From Bog-756 sp963835465 (GTDB lineage: Bacteria; Actinomycetota; Acidimicrobiia; Acidimicrobiales; RAAP-2): a stretch of DNA of 64,000 nt. A program made the translations under genes and the position numbers. Within the stretch, counting starts at the first letter, position 1, and every line of letters begins with the position of its first letter. Below the pieces are notes generated by a model. The model saw only the letters and a list, made by a program, of their open reading frames with translations, was not told the origin of the DNA and did not search any database. The DNA lies in NCBI GenBank assembly GCA_963835465.1, contig CAWIFR010000005.1, forward strand, positions 1 to 64,000, in the 5' to 3' direction. Of the stretch, positions 45,322 to 53,911 are shown piece after piece.

Positions 45322-45780
45322 GTGGACCAGGCGTTGACGGAGGGACGGCATGCGGTGCTGATCGGGCACTTCACCACCGAGACCGACCATGAGTTCGACC
45401 GCACACTGGCCACGTTCAACGGACAACCGCACTACGAGATCATGGCCACCGGGGAGGTGTCCGACGGCGCCGAGGAGGTGATGGGCTACTACCGCGGCAC
45501 CCGAACCGCCTTCCCCGACCAACGCCATGAGCATGTGCGGTTCCATGTCGCCGACGACTCGACCATCGCCGAGTTCGACCTCCTCGGCACCAACCTCGGT
45601 GGCTTCTATGGGCTGCCCCCACCGGACGCTCGTTCCGTGTACCGGTCATCGCCGTGTTCTTCTTCGCGGGGGACGGGATCATCGACGAGCGGATCTACTT
45701 CGACGCCGCCCTGATCCGCCAGATCGGCAGGTCCGAACTGTTGACCGCCGGGGGGGCACCTGACCCCGAGCGAACGCTCC
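45322..45780 (+). CDS. SnoaL-like/ester cyclase-type protein (frameshifted)
   Basis: The NTF2-like fold starts near GTG 45322 (VDQALTEGRHAV) with ATFNGQPHYEIMATGE, then RFHVADDSTIAEFDLLGT. Restoring one C in the CCCCC run at about 45616 joins it to VIAVFFFAGDGIIDERIYFD. The true stop is not visible; end approximate. Enzymatic role unknown. It overlaps, on the opposite strand, a truncated aldehyde dehydrogenase tail. Confidence 0.55.
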
Positions 45781-46090
45781 GAGTCGGTGTGGATCGTCTT
45801 GGTCTGTACGAACTCCTCGATGCCGGCCCGACCGCCCTCTCGCCCGAAGCCGCTCTGCTTGGTACCGCCGAACGGGGCGGCCGGCGAGATGCGGCCCATC
45901 CCGTTCACCTGCACCGTCCCGGTGGTGAGTTCCCGGACGAACCGCTCGATCCGGCGCGGGTCGGTGGTGTGGAGATACGCGGCCAAGCCGTAGGGGCTGT
46001 CGTTGGCCAAGGCGAGCGCCTCGTCCTCGGAATCGAACCGGAGGATGGCCTGGACCGGGCCGAACACCTCGTTGCGGGCGAGGTCGCTCG
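45606..46090 (-). pseudogene. Aldehyde dehydrogenase, C-terminal fragment
   Basis: Only the last 100 or so residues of an ALDH: DLARNEVFGPVQAILRFDSE, YGLAAYLHTTDPRRIERFV, TGTVQVNGMGRISPAAPFGG and KQSGFGREGGRAGIEEFVQT. The catalytic Cys/Glu region and NAD-binding domain are gone. The fragment is joined at about 46091 to the first 20-odd residues of an unrelated SDR gene. The ALDH-like part covers about 45785-46090; the open frame runs on to 45606. Confidence 0.7.
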
Positions 46091-46161
46091 CGTGGCACGG
46101 CGATGGCCTTGCCGATGCCGCGACTGGCTCCCGTGACGAGGGCCACGCCGCGCTCGGTCAC
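46091..46161 (-). pseudogene. SDR oxidoreductase, N-terminal fragment
   Basis: Starting at a GTG (46161): VTERGVALVTGASRGIGKAI, the TGxxxGIG nucleotide-binding motif of a short-chain dehydrogenase. After about 23 residues the sequence switches to the ALDH tail, so roughly 230 residues of the SDR are missing. Real deletion or assembly join. Confidence 0.65.
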
Positions 46162-46226
46162 CGCCCACCCCGATTGCTCGTATGAGTCAGTTGCATTATG
46201 AAACACACTCCCCTAGAGTCGGTTCC

Positions 46227-47714
46227 ATGACGGAATCGACCGTAGACCAGGTGGTCCCGGCCATGGCCACGCCGAGACAGCGGACCATCTTCGTGGTCAC
46301 CGCGCTCGGCGCCTTTATGGCCTCGCTCGACCTCTCCATCGTGAACGTGGCCTTTCCGGCCATGGAGCGCTCCTTCCCCGACCGACAGCCGGGCCACCCT
46401 GGCCTGGGTCATCACCGGCTACGGCATCGTGTTCGGGTCGCTGCTAGTCACCGCCGGGCCGGACGGCCGACCGCCTGGCAGCCGCCGGGTGTTCTTCGCC
46501 GGATTGGGCATCTTCTGCCTCGGCTCGGCCCTCTGCGCCTTGGCCCCATCGGTCCTGTTGTTGGTGCTCGGCCGGGTCGTGCAGGGGGTGGGGGCGGCGG
46601 CGCTGCTGCCCTCATCGCTCGGACTGCTGCTCGGGGCCTACCCGCCGGCGCGCCGTTCCCAGACCGTGGCGCTGTGGGGTGGCGTGGGCGCCCTGGCGGT
46701 CGCCACCGGACCCTCCTTCGGCGCCGCCCTCATCGCCGCCGGCGGCTGGCGCTGGGTGTTCGTCGTCAACGTGCCCATCGGCGTGGTGGCCTGGCTGGTC
46801 GGCCGGCGGGTACTGGCCGAGTCCACCACCCGGGCCTCGGGCGCGGCCCCCGACTATCTCGGCGTGGTCCTGATCAGCGTGGCGCTGGCCGCCCTCGTCC
46901 TCGGCATCTCCCAGGGCCCGACCTGGGGGTGGTCCTCAGCGCCGGTGCTGGCCTGCTTCGCCGGCGCCGTCGTCGTGGGCGTGGCCTTCCTCCGCCGGTC
47001 GGCGCGGCATCCCGAACCGGTACTCGACCTGACCTCTTCCGGTCCGGTCGTTCAGCGTGGCCAACGCAGCGACCTTCCTCTACGCCATGGGCTTCTTCGC
47101 CATGCTGCTCGGCAACATCCTGTTCCTGACCGGCGTGTGGCACTACTCCATCCTGAAAGCCGGTCTGGCCGTGACCCCCGGTCCCCTGGTGGTGGCGGCG
47201 GTGTCCGGTCCGGCTGGGCGCATGGCCGCCCGCGTCGGCTTCCGCCGGGTGCTCCTGAGCCGGGTTCGTCGTGTTCGTGGCCGGCCTGGCTTGGTACGCC
47301 ACCCGGGTGGGGCTCCGACCGGACTATCTGGCCGTCTGGCTGCCCGCCACCCTGATCACCGGCCTCGGCATCGGTCTCACCTTCCCGGTGCTGAGCGCAG
47401 CTGCGGTGTCCAGCCTGCACCCCGAGCGCTTCGCCGTCGGCAGCGCCGTCAACCAGACGGCCCGCCAGGTCGGGGGCGCTTTCGGCGTCGCCCTGCTGGT
47501 GGTGATCCTCGGCACGCCGACCGGGGCGGTCGCGGCTCTGGCCGGCTTCCATCACCTGTGGTGGTACTGCGCCGGCACCGCAGCCCTGGCCGGCGGACTG
47601 TGCACCCTGCTCGGCGCCGGACGTCCGGCCGGCACCGGCCCCGAGGCCGAGCGGCCGCACACCGTCGGGCGCCCACGGACCACGCTGATGACCACGGCCA
47701 CCGGGGCGGCCTGA
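46227..47714 (+). CDS. MFS drug transporter, DHA2 type (several frameshifts)
   Basis: About 490 residues when reassembled. Start ATG 46227 (MTESTVDQVV). Motifs include FMASLDLSIVNVAFPAM in the first helix, LAWVITGYGIVFGSLLV, LLVLGRVVQGVGAAALLPSS and WRWVFVVNVPIGVVAW. Frame changes near 46390, 46460, 47045 and 47265 in G/C-rich runs. Fourteen-helix exporter; substrate unknown. A short inverted sequence with TCATAATGC (46195-46203) lies between it and the SDR remnant. Confidence 0.82.
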
Positions 47715-47773
47715 CCGGCCGGCTCATCGCCGCGAACCCGCGGACCCCGAAGGCTGGGGGTTATCGTGCCCCG

Positions 47774-48334
47774 ATGCAGGCGACCGCTCCCGACCGCCGG
47801 CCCGGCGCCCTCGTCCTTTGTGCACTGGCCGTCGTCCTCCCCCTCGGCCTCGCCGCGTGCTCGAGCTCGAGCTCGCCGTCGACATCGTCGACGGCGGCGG
47901 CCACCTCGTCGGGCGGCTCGTCCTCGGGTGGTGGCGCCAAGGCGACGACGGTGTCGTGCCCGTCCATCCCGGCCAGTGAGGTCAACCGCGAGCTGGGCAC
48001 CTCGGTGGGCCCGCCGACCTCCCGGGTCGAGGGTCCGGTGACGGTCTGTGTCTACAAGTCGACGACCGAGCCCCAGTCGGCGATCGTGCGCATCGAGACG
48101 GGCACCAGTGCCGCGGCGTTCGCCGCCGCCCGGGCCCAGTTCGACAAGCAGGGCGAGACCACCACACCCGCGCCCGGCCTCGGTGATCAGGCCTACACCT
48201 CGACCCTGACGGCCGGCGGGATCACCAACAGCACGGTGGTGGTCCTGAAGGGCTCGACCTCGCTGCTGGTCACTGGTTCGGCCACCGTTCCCCAGGTGGA
48301 GGCCCTGGCCGGCCAGATCCTCGGCATTCGGTAG
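47774..48334 (+). CDS. Exported lipoprotein, DUF3558-like
   Basis: 186 residues. Signal peptide with lipobox LAAC near residue 28, then a low-complexity Ser/Thr/Gly linker, then a compact domain with two Cys (VSCPSIPASEVNRELG and VTVCVYKSTTEPQ) and the closing STVPQVEALAGQILGIR pattern. Such domains are surface-exposed and of unknown function in actinomycetes. Followed by a good terminator. Confidence 0.75.
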   Translation: MQATAPDRRPGALVLCALAVVLPLGLAACSSSSSPSTSSTAAATSSGGSSSGGGAKATTVSCPSIPASEVNRELGTSVGPPTSRVEGPVTVCVYKSTTEPQSAIVRIETGTSAAAFAAARAQFDKQGETTTPAPGLGDQAYTSTLTAGGITNSTVVVLKGSTSLLVTGSATVPQVEALAGQILGIR

Positions 48335-48366
48335 GCCGCCCCGAGACCGTGGGATCGGCGTCGGAG

Positions 48367-48394
48367 GACGCCCCGGACGAGGGGCGTCTTGTTT
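48367..48394 (+). terminator. Rho-independent terminator
   Basis: A perfect 8-bp stem GACGCCCC / GGGGCGTC, loop GGACGA, followed by TTGTTT. It lies just after the lipoprotein gene. Confidence 0.7.
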
Positions 48395-48453
48395 GTCCAC
48401 AGCCGACACCCCTAAAATGGCCATCCATTGTGTTTCGCGCCCGGTTCTCACCG

Positions 48454-49554
48454 ATGGCGGATCTGACCGCCAGGGTGCACCGTCGACGCAGGATCTCGGC
48501 TGTGCTCCTCGTCTCGCTCGTGGCCTCGACCTCCTTGTGGGTGGTCGCCGCCTCACGAGCCGCGGGCGCCGACCAGCTCTCGTCGCTCCGGGCGCAGGCC
48601 GCCGCCATCTCCCAACAGCTGATCCAGCAGCAACTCGAGGTCGACACCTACCGGCAGCGGTACTCGGTGGTGTCCGCCCAGGTGGCCGCCGACAACCAGG
48701 CCATCGCCCAGATCGGCCAGCAGATCGACCAGGACACCCAACAGATCGCCGCCAAGGTGGCCCTCGTCAAGAGCCAGGCCGTGCGTTCGTACATGGACTA
48801 CGGGACCGGCTCGGGGAGCACCACCGCATCGCTGTTCGCCGGTAATCAGGAGCACGCGCAGGCGGCCAGCGAGTACGCGTCCATCGCCGTGGGCAACATC
48901 ACCACGGCCGTCGACCAGCTCCACACCGCTCAGGACCAGCTCCAGTCCCACCAGGCCTCCCTCCGCCAGCAGCAGGCCCAGGACCGAGCCGACCAGGCCA
49001 GCCAGGCGGGCGCCCTCAGCCAGGCCAATGCCAGCGCCGGTCACCTGGCCGCCCTCCACAGCCAGGTCACCGGCCAGCTGGCCAGCGCGGTGGCCGCCCA
49101 GGCCGCCACCCAGCAGGCCGCTGCGGTGGCCGCCGTCGCCGCGGCCCAAAAGCAGGCGGCGAAGTCCGCGCCGGCCCGCCCGTCGGGCACCGCGGGCAAC
49201 GCCACGGTGCCGACCATCCCCGCACCCTCCACGCCGGGAACCACGACGGCTGCGCCGGTCACCCCTCCGTCAGGGGCCGGGGCCAACCTCCCCGATCCCG
49301 CCCTCAACGCGTTCCTGCAGTGCGTCATCCAACGGGAGTCGGGCGGCAACTACGGCATCAACACCGGCAACGGCTACTACGGCGCCTTCCAATTCAGTCA
49401 GTCGACGTGGAACATCGCCGCCCAGGACGCCGGGCTCTCCTACCTGGTGGGTGTGCTCCCGTCTTCGGCCACCAAGGCGGAGCAGGACACCGTGGCCGTG
49501 GCCCTGTACGCCCTCGACGGGGGCCGCCCTTGGACAGGGGACTGCGGGGCCTAG
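48454..49554 (+). CDS. Secreted coiled-coil protein with transglycosylase-like (Rpf-type) domain
   Basis: 366 residues from ATG 48454 (MADLTARVHRRRRI); a GTG at 48430 is an alternative. A signal peptide (AVLLVSLVASTSLWVVAASR) is followed by a long coiled coil rich in Gln/Ala (residues about 45-240, NlpC-helper-like), a Pro/Thr linker, and a C-terminal lysozyme-like domain: AFLQCVIQRESGGNYGINTG (catalytic-type Glu) and YYGAFQFSQSTWNIAAQDAG. It probably acts on peptidoglycan at septa or during resuscitation. Its TAG stop shares the CTAG with the convergent gene. Confidence 0.85.
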   Translation: MADLTARVHRRRRISAVLLVSLVASTSLWVVAASRAAGADQLSSLRAQAAAISQQLIQQQLEVDTYRQRYSVVSAQVAADNQAIAQIGQQIDQDTQQIAAKVALVKSQAVRSYMDYGTGSGSTTASLFAGNQEHAQAASEYASIAVGNITTAVDQLHTAQDQLQSHQASLRQQQAQDRADQASQAGALSQANASAGHLAALHSQVTGQLASAVAAQAATQQAAAVAAVAAAQKQAAKSAPARPSGTAGNATVPTIPAPSTPGTTTAAPVTPPSGAGANLPDPALNAFLQCVIQRESGGNYGINTGNGYYGAFQFSQSTWNIAAQDAGLSYLVGVLPSSATKAEQDTVAVALYALDGGRPWTGDCGA

Positions 49555-49981
49555 GCCGTCGAAGAGGGCCCGGGGCGGCCCCGCAGGTGGCTCAGTACCG
49601 CGATCGCAGCGCGCCCGCCGCTGAACAGGGCCCCCTGGGTCGAGGCCGTGTCCCGGTGGTCACCACACACGAAGAGCCCCTCGCCGAGGGACACTGACCG
49701 CTTCGTACCACGGCCCCAGGCTCGAAGGTGCGCAGATCGAGGGCGGCGAGGTCCAGCCGGCGCCGCACCTCGGGGTAGGCGGTGAGCAGGATCTGGAAGC
49801 CCCGGTCGAGCAAGTAGCCATCTACGGCGTCGGTCCGGACACGTCCGCCGACACCGTCCGAGGCCTCGAGCACCACGCACTCGACGCCGGCCCGAGCCAG
49901 GTCCTGGGCGCAGGCCAGCCCAGCCAGGCCGGCGCCGACCACCACCACCTCGGTCCCGCGGGCACCCGGACCCGGGGTCAT
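49551..49981 (-). pseudogene. FAD/NAD-dependent amine-oxidase-like gene with the centre deleted
   Basis: The N-terminal 90 residues have the dinucleotide-binding motif VVVVGAGLAGLACAQDLARA and GVGGRVRTDAVDGYLLDRG. The C-terminal 45 residues (LGEGLFVCGDHRDTASTQG) are in another frame. About 280 residues that normally sit between them are missing at about 49710. The flavin-binding ends remain but the enzyme cannot be functional as sequenced. Either a real deletion or an assembly collapse. Its start overlaps the cbiX stop. Confidence 0.75.
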
Positions 49982-50427
49982 CAGACCAGCCGGCACCGGC
50001 CGGTGCCGGCACAGACGGCGCACTCGGGGGCCTGTCCGGCCACGTGGGCCAGGCAGTGGTCGACCCGCTGCTCGACGATGTCACCGAGCAGGGGGTGCGG
50101 GCCCAGGGGTGCGGCCACGAGATGACGGACCCCGGGATGCCGTCGGCAGGCCTCGGCGGCCAACGCCGGGATGTCCCGGTCCCAGTGGTTGCCGGGCCAC
50201 AGGAAGTACGGCGCGATGACCACCGTCGTGGCCCCGGCCGACACGCAGGCGTCGACCGCCGACCCAATGGAGGGCTCGGCCAGTTCCATGTGGGCTGCCT
50301 CGACGTTGGCCAGTCCCCGGGAGGAACGCCACTCCGACACGAACGTCTCGTGTCGCCGGTTGGCGTCGTCGCGCCGGGATCCGTGATCGACGATCACGAT
50401 CCCGAGCGAGGTCCCCTGATCGATCAC
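49981..50427 (-). CDS. cbiX: Sirohydrochlorin chelatase, CbiX type
   Basis: 148 residues. The chelatase start IVIVDHGSRRDDANRRHETF includes the metal/substrate His, and VIAPYFLWPGNHWDRDIPAL is the second conserved segment. The C-terminus is Cys-rich (CAVCAGTGRC), which may hold a metal or cluster. It inserts iron or cobalt into sirohydrochlorin for siroheme or cobalamin. Divergent from the ArsR-SulP unit. Confidence 0.85.
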   Translation of the reverse strand: MIDQGTSLGIVIVDHGSRRDDANRRHETFVSEWRSSRGLANVEAAHMELAEPSIGSAVDACVSAGATTVVIAPYFLWPGNHWDRDIPALAAEACRRHPGVRHLVAAPLGPHPLLGDIVEQRVDHCLAHVAGQAPECAVCAGTGRCRLV

Positions 50428-50476
50428 GCTCCGAGCGTAGGCCCTGGGGGGTTGAGCTCAGACCCGGATTGCTGAC

Positions 50477-50506
50477 TTGATGCATTTGTGAATTCACTAA
50501 TATACT
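50477..50506 (+). promoter_or_regulatory. ArsR-SulP promoter with palindromic operator
   Basis: TTGATG (-35, 50477-50482), 18-nt spacer, TATACT (-10, 50501-50506). The 10-bp perfect palindrome GTGAATTCAC (50488-50497) lies within the spacer. The predicted start of transcription coincides with a GTG at 50512, so the mRNA is probably leaderless. Confidence 0.65.
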
Positions 50507-50511
50507 CAGAT

Positions 50512-50862
50512 GTGCCCCTCTCCGCCCTGAACCAGCCCCTGTACGCGGCCAAAGCCGACCTGTTCCGGGCCCTTGGCCATCCGGCCCGCATCCGCATCCT
50601 CGAGCTGCTGGTCGAGGACGAGCGACCGGTGAGCGGACTCCTGGACGAGACCGGGCTGGAGGCCTCGACGCTCTCCCAGCACCTCGCGGTCATCAAGCGG
50701 ACCGGCCTGGTCGAGTCGAGCCGGAAGGGCAACGTGGTCACCTACCGGATCACCGATCCCTCCGTGGAGCAGTTCCTGGCGGCAGCCCGCAACGTCCTGG
50801 CTGCCACGCTCGGTCGGGCCCGACGCTCCCTCGAAGACCTTGAAGCGCCTGTGACGCGATGA
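50512..50862 (+). CDS. ArsR-family transcriptional regulator
   Basis: 116 residues from the GTG at 50512. The GTG at 50488 in the same frame sits in the operator and upstream of the -10, so it is not the start. ArsR winged helix: DLFRALGHPARIRILELLVE, then LEASTLSQHLAVIKRTGLVE. No obvious metal-binding Cys pair. It overlaps the SulP gene by 4 bp and likely controls it. Confidence 0.88.
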   Translation: MPLSALNQPLYAAKADLFRALGHPARIRILELLVEDERPVSGLLDETGLEASTLSQHLAVIKRTGLVESSRKGNVVTYRITDPSVEQFLAAARNVLAATLGRARRSLEDLEAPVTR

Positions 50863-52541
50863 GGGGGACCGTGCCCTCGGCCGGCCCGCGGGCGGGCCTG
50901 CTCCCCGGGCGGTCGGACTACGAGGGTCTGGGGCGCTCGTGGAAGGGCGATCTCCTCGCCGGTCTGACCGTGGGCGTCGTCGCCCTCCCCCTCGCCCTCG
51001 GCTTCGGGGTGGCGTCCGGTGTCGGCGCCACCGCCGGGATCATCACCGCCATCGTGGCCGGCGTCGTGGCCGCCGTCTTCGGAGGCTCCTCGGTACAGGT
51101 GTCCGGTCCAACCGGCGCCATGGCCGTGGTGCTCGTCCCGATCGTCGCCCATAACGGGGTCGGCGCCGTCGCCACCGTGGCCGTCCTGGCCGGGGTCATC
51201 GTGGTCGGCGCCGGGCTCGCCGGCTTCGGCCGCATGATCCAGTACGTCCCCTGGCCGGTGATCGAGGGCTTCACCGTGGGCATCGCGGTGACCATCGCCC
51301 TCCAGCAGGTCCCCCTCCTCGTGGGCCAGTCGAAGGGGACCGGTTCCGGCGTCCTCGGATCGGCGTGGGACGCGCTGGCCGGTGCATCGTGGGGTTCGTC
51401 CGCAGCCACGGTGGTGCTCGGGCTCCTCGTCGCCGTTGTCATGATCGGGTGGCCCCGGTTGTCCAAGCGGGTGCCCTCGTCCATCGTCGCCGTGGTCGTC
51501 GTCACACTGGTGGCCATTGCCTCGGGCGCGCACGTCCCCACCATCGGCGAGCTCCCGCGCCACCTGCCGGCCCCGGCGATCCCCGACCTGCATCCGACCT
51601 TGGTCCGCCACCTCCTCGGCCCCGCAGTGGCGGTCGCCATCCTGGCCGCCATCGAGAGCCTCCTGTCGGCCCGGGTGGCTGACGCCATGACCGGACGTTC
51701 CCGCACGTCGGACACCCGCGAACTGCTGGGCCAGGGGCTGGCCAACGTGGCCACGGGACTCTTCGGGGGGATGCCGGCTACCGGGGCCCTCGCCCGGACG
51801 ACCGTCAACGTGCGCTCCGGCGCGCGCACCCGGCTGGCGGCCATCATCCACTCCCTGGTCATCGTGGCCGTCATCCTGCTCATGACGTCGGTGGTGGCCA
51901 GGATCCCCCTGGCCGTGCTCGGAGGCGTGCTGGTGGTCACCGCGGTCAAGATGGTCGACCACATCCGGGTGTTGACGGTGATCCGCGCCCACCTCTCCGA
52001 GGCCATCGTCTTCACCCTGACGGCGGTGGTCACGATCCTGGTGAACCTGGTGACCGCGGTGGAGGTGGGCCTGGTCGTGGCAGGGGTCCTGGCCCTCCGG
52101 GCCGTCGCCTCGGGCAGCGGTGCCACCCAGGAGGACCTCGCCGACCACCACGACGGCCCGGTGGACGACGTGGCCCTGCTCTCCGAGCACATCGCCGTCT
52201 ACCGCATGGACGGTGCGCTCTTCTTCGGCGCGGTCCCCCGATTCCTGGAACGGTTCCGTCAGGTCCAAGGCGTGCAGGTGGTCATCGTGCGGATGCGGGG
52301 CCTCACCTTCATCGACGCCTCCGGGGCCGAGGCCCTGGCCCGCATCATCGAGGAGCTCGAGGGACGGGGGATCACCGTGCTGGTCAAGGGGGCACGACCG
52401 GAGCACGGGGCCATGCTGGCCACCGCCGGGGTCCTGGCCGACCTCGACGGGCGGGGCCACCTCTTCGACGACGTCGATGCGGCCATCGCCCATGCCCGAC
52501 GCCATATCGACCGTTCAGACCTCGTCGACGGAGCCGCCTAG
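50859..52541 (+). CDS. SulP-family anion transporter with STAS domain
   Basis: 560 residues. The membrane domain has about 12-14 helices, with SulP motifs GLTVGVVALPLALGFGVASG and SSVQVSGPTGAMAVVLVP. A C-terminal STAS domain (from about 440: YRMDGALFFGAVPRFLERF, MRGLTFIDASGAEAL) follows. It may move sulfate, bicarbonate or another anion. ArsR upstream and CbiX divergent give a weak sulfur-metabolism context. Confidence 0.9.
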   Translation: MRGTVPSAGPRAGLLPGRSDYEGLGRSWKGDLLAGLTVGVVALPLALGFGVASGVGATAGIITAIVAGVVAAVFGGSSVQVSGPTGAMAVVLVPIVAHNGVGAVATVAVLAGVIVVGAGLAGFGRMIQYVPWPVIEGFTVGIAVTIALQQVPLLVGQSKGTGSGVLGSAWDALAGASWGSSAATVVLGLLVAVVMIGWPRLSKRVPSSIVAVVVVTLVAIASGAHVPTIGELPRHLPAPAIPDLHPTLVRHLLGPAVAVAILAAIESLLSARVADAMTGRSRTSDTRELLGQGLANVATGLFGGMPATGALARTTVNVRSGARTRLAAIIHSLVIVAVILLMTSVVARIPLAVLGGVLVVTAVKMVDHIRVLTVIRAHLSEAIVFTLTAVVTILVNLVTAVEVGLVVAGVLALRAVASGSGATQEDLADHHDGPVDDVALLSEHIAVYRMDGALFFGAVPRFLERFRQVQGVQVVIVRMRGLTFIDASGAEALARIIEELEGRGITVLVKGARPEHGAMLATAGVLADLDGRGHLFDDVDAAIAHARRHIDRSDLVDGAA

Positions 52542-52563
52542 GGGCTGGCCCGCCCAGGGGTCC

Positions 52564-52995
52564 CTACCGAGCGGTGATGTACTCCATCAGCTCGTTGCGG
52601 TCCTTCTCGAGCTCCTGGATGCGGCTCTTGACCACGTCGCCGATGCTGACGATCCCCACCAAGCGTCCCCCGTCGACGACGGGGACGTGACGGAACCGGT
52701 GCTCGGTCATCAGGTTCATGATCGACTCCACGTCGTCACTCGGCGAGCACACCCGTACGTCGGTGGACATGATCGACGCCACCGGGTCGTCGAGCAGCTG
52801 GGTCCGCAGCACACTGAGCCGCTTCACGATGTCGCGCTCGGACACGATGCCCTGGATGGCGATCCCGTCCGGGGAGACCACGAGGGCGCCGATCCGGTGG
52901 TGGGCCAGGTCGGCGATGACGTCGCCCACCGTGGCCTCCCGGGTGACGGTGACCACCATGGTCCCCTTGCCTTCGAGAAGGTTCGATACTTGCAT
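52564..52995 (-). CDS. Two-CBS-domain protein (second copy)
   Basis: 143 residues. Both CBS motifs are clear: IGALVVSPDGIAIQGIVSER and FRHVPVVDGGRLVGIVSIGD; a charged helical tail follows (SRIQELEKDRNELMEYI). Start at MQVSNLLEGK, after GGAAGGGGGAAG. Length equals Hrp1-type proteins. No GGGAC box was found upstream, in contrast with the copy at 30311. It ends 22 bp after the convergent SulP gene. Confidence 0.85.
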   Translation of the reverse strand: MQVSNLLEGKGTMVVTVTREATVGDVIADLAHHRIGALVVSPDGIAIQGIVSERDIVKRLSVLRTQLLDDPVASIMSTDVRVCSPSDDVESIMNLMTEHRFRHVPVVDGGRLVGIVSIGDVVKSRIQELEKDRNELMEYITAR

Positions 52996-53216
52996 GGACT
53001 TCCCCCTTCCAGGGTCTCCCCTGGGGTACACCCCGCGCCGGGCACTGGTGCACCCACCGGCCATCTTCGCGCCCGGCCCGGCCAAAAGGAACAGGGTGCG
53101 CCAAGTTGCAACAATCGGACCCGGTGACCGGGGCACGCCGCGGCCTCGGGGCCACCCCGTCGGCCTCCGGAGGCAGATCACCGCCTGACCAGGCACGATC
53201 CCCTACCATTGGGCCG

Positions 53217-53790
53217 ATGATCGATGACGCACCGGCCCCGGGGACCGGCGGTCCGATTGGACGGACCTGGGTCCGGCGGGCCGACGCTGACCGCCGGAGC
53301 CGCCTCCGGGCCACGCTCGAGGTGATCGGCGGCGAGGGTGTCGTCACCCTCAACGATCGAAGGATCCCCGGGTCGAAGGCGGTCATCCCGCTGATCGCCG
53401 TGGCCCCGGCCGGCGTCTTCGTCATCGACACCAAGGGGCACAAGGGCCTGGTCCACACCAAGCAGACCGGGCCCCATGGGCCAGTTGGACCTTCCCGAGC
53501 TCCACGTCGGCCGCAAGAACTGCACGCCGTCCCTCGACGCGCTCGGCCGGCAGGTCGAGATCGTGCGGACCACCCTGCGCGGATCGCCGTGGGGCTCCGA
53601 GGTTCCGGTCACCGCCATGCTCTGCCTGACACGCGCCGAGTGGGGGTTCGCCACATCGGCCCGGGTCCGCGATGTCTGGGTGGGCTGGCCCCGGCTGGTC
53701 CCCTCGGCCCTCCGGACCCCTGGGATCATGGACCACTCCCTGGTCCGGGAAGTGGCCGGGGCCCTCGCCGCCAAGCTGCCCGCCCAATGA
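53217..53790 (+). CDS. NERD-like nuclease-domain protein (frameshifted)
   Basis: The N-terminal half (VAPAGVFVIDTKGHKGLVHT) has the nuclease-like VxVIDxKxxxG strand, and the C-terminal half in another frame (LGRQVEIVRTTLRG, PVTAMLCLTRAEWGF) continues the fold. The frame change is near 53470. Corrected length is about 190 residues. NERD domains resemble Holliday-junction or restriction-type nucleases; activity is not established. Confidence 0.65.
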
Positions 53791-53844
53791 ACCCGGACGT
53801 TCACACAGCTCTCGCACGCCGGACACAGAACCGAAACACGGGGT

Positions 53845-53868
53845 GATTAGGTTCCGGGTGGGCTAATC
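53845..53868. promoter_or_regulatory. Inverted repeat upstream of zwf
   Basis: GATTAG (53845-53850) and CTAATC (53863-53868) with a 12-nt spacer, about 45 bp before the zwf start. Possible operator; no regulator assigned. Confidence 0.3.
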
Positions 53869-53911
53869 GAAGGGCAGCTCGCCATGACGGATGCAGGGAC
53901 ACCGACCACCC

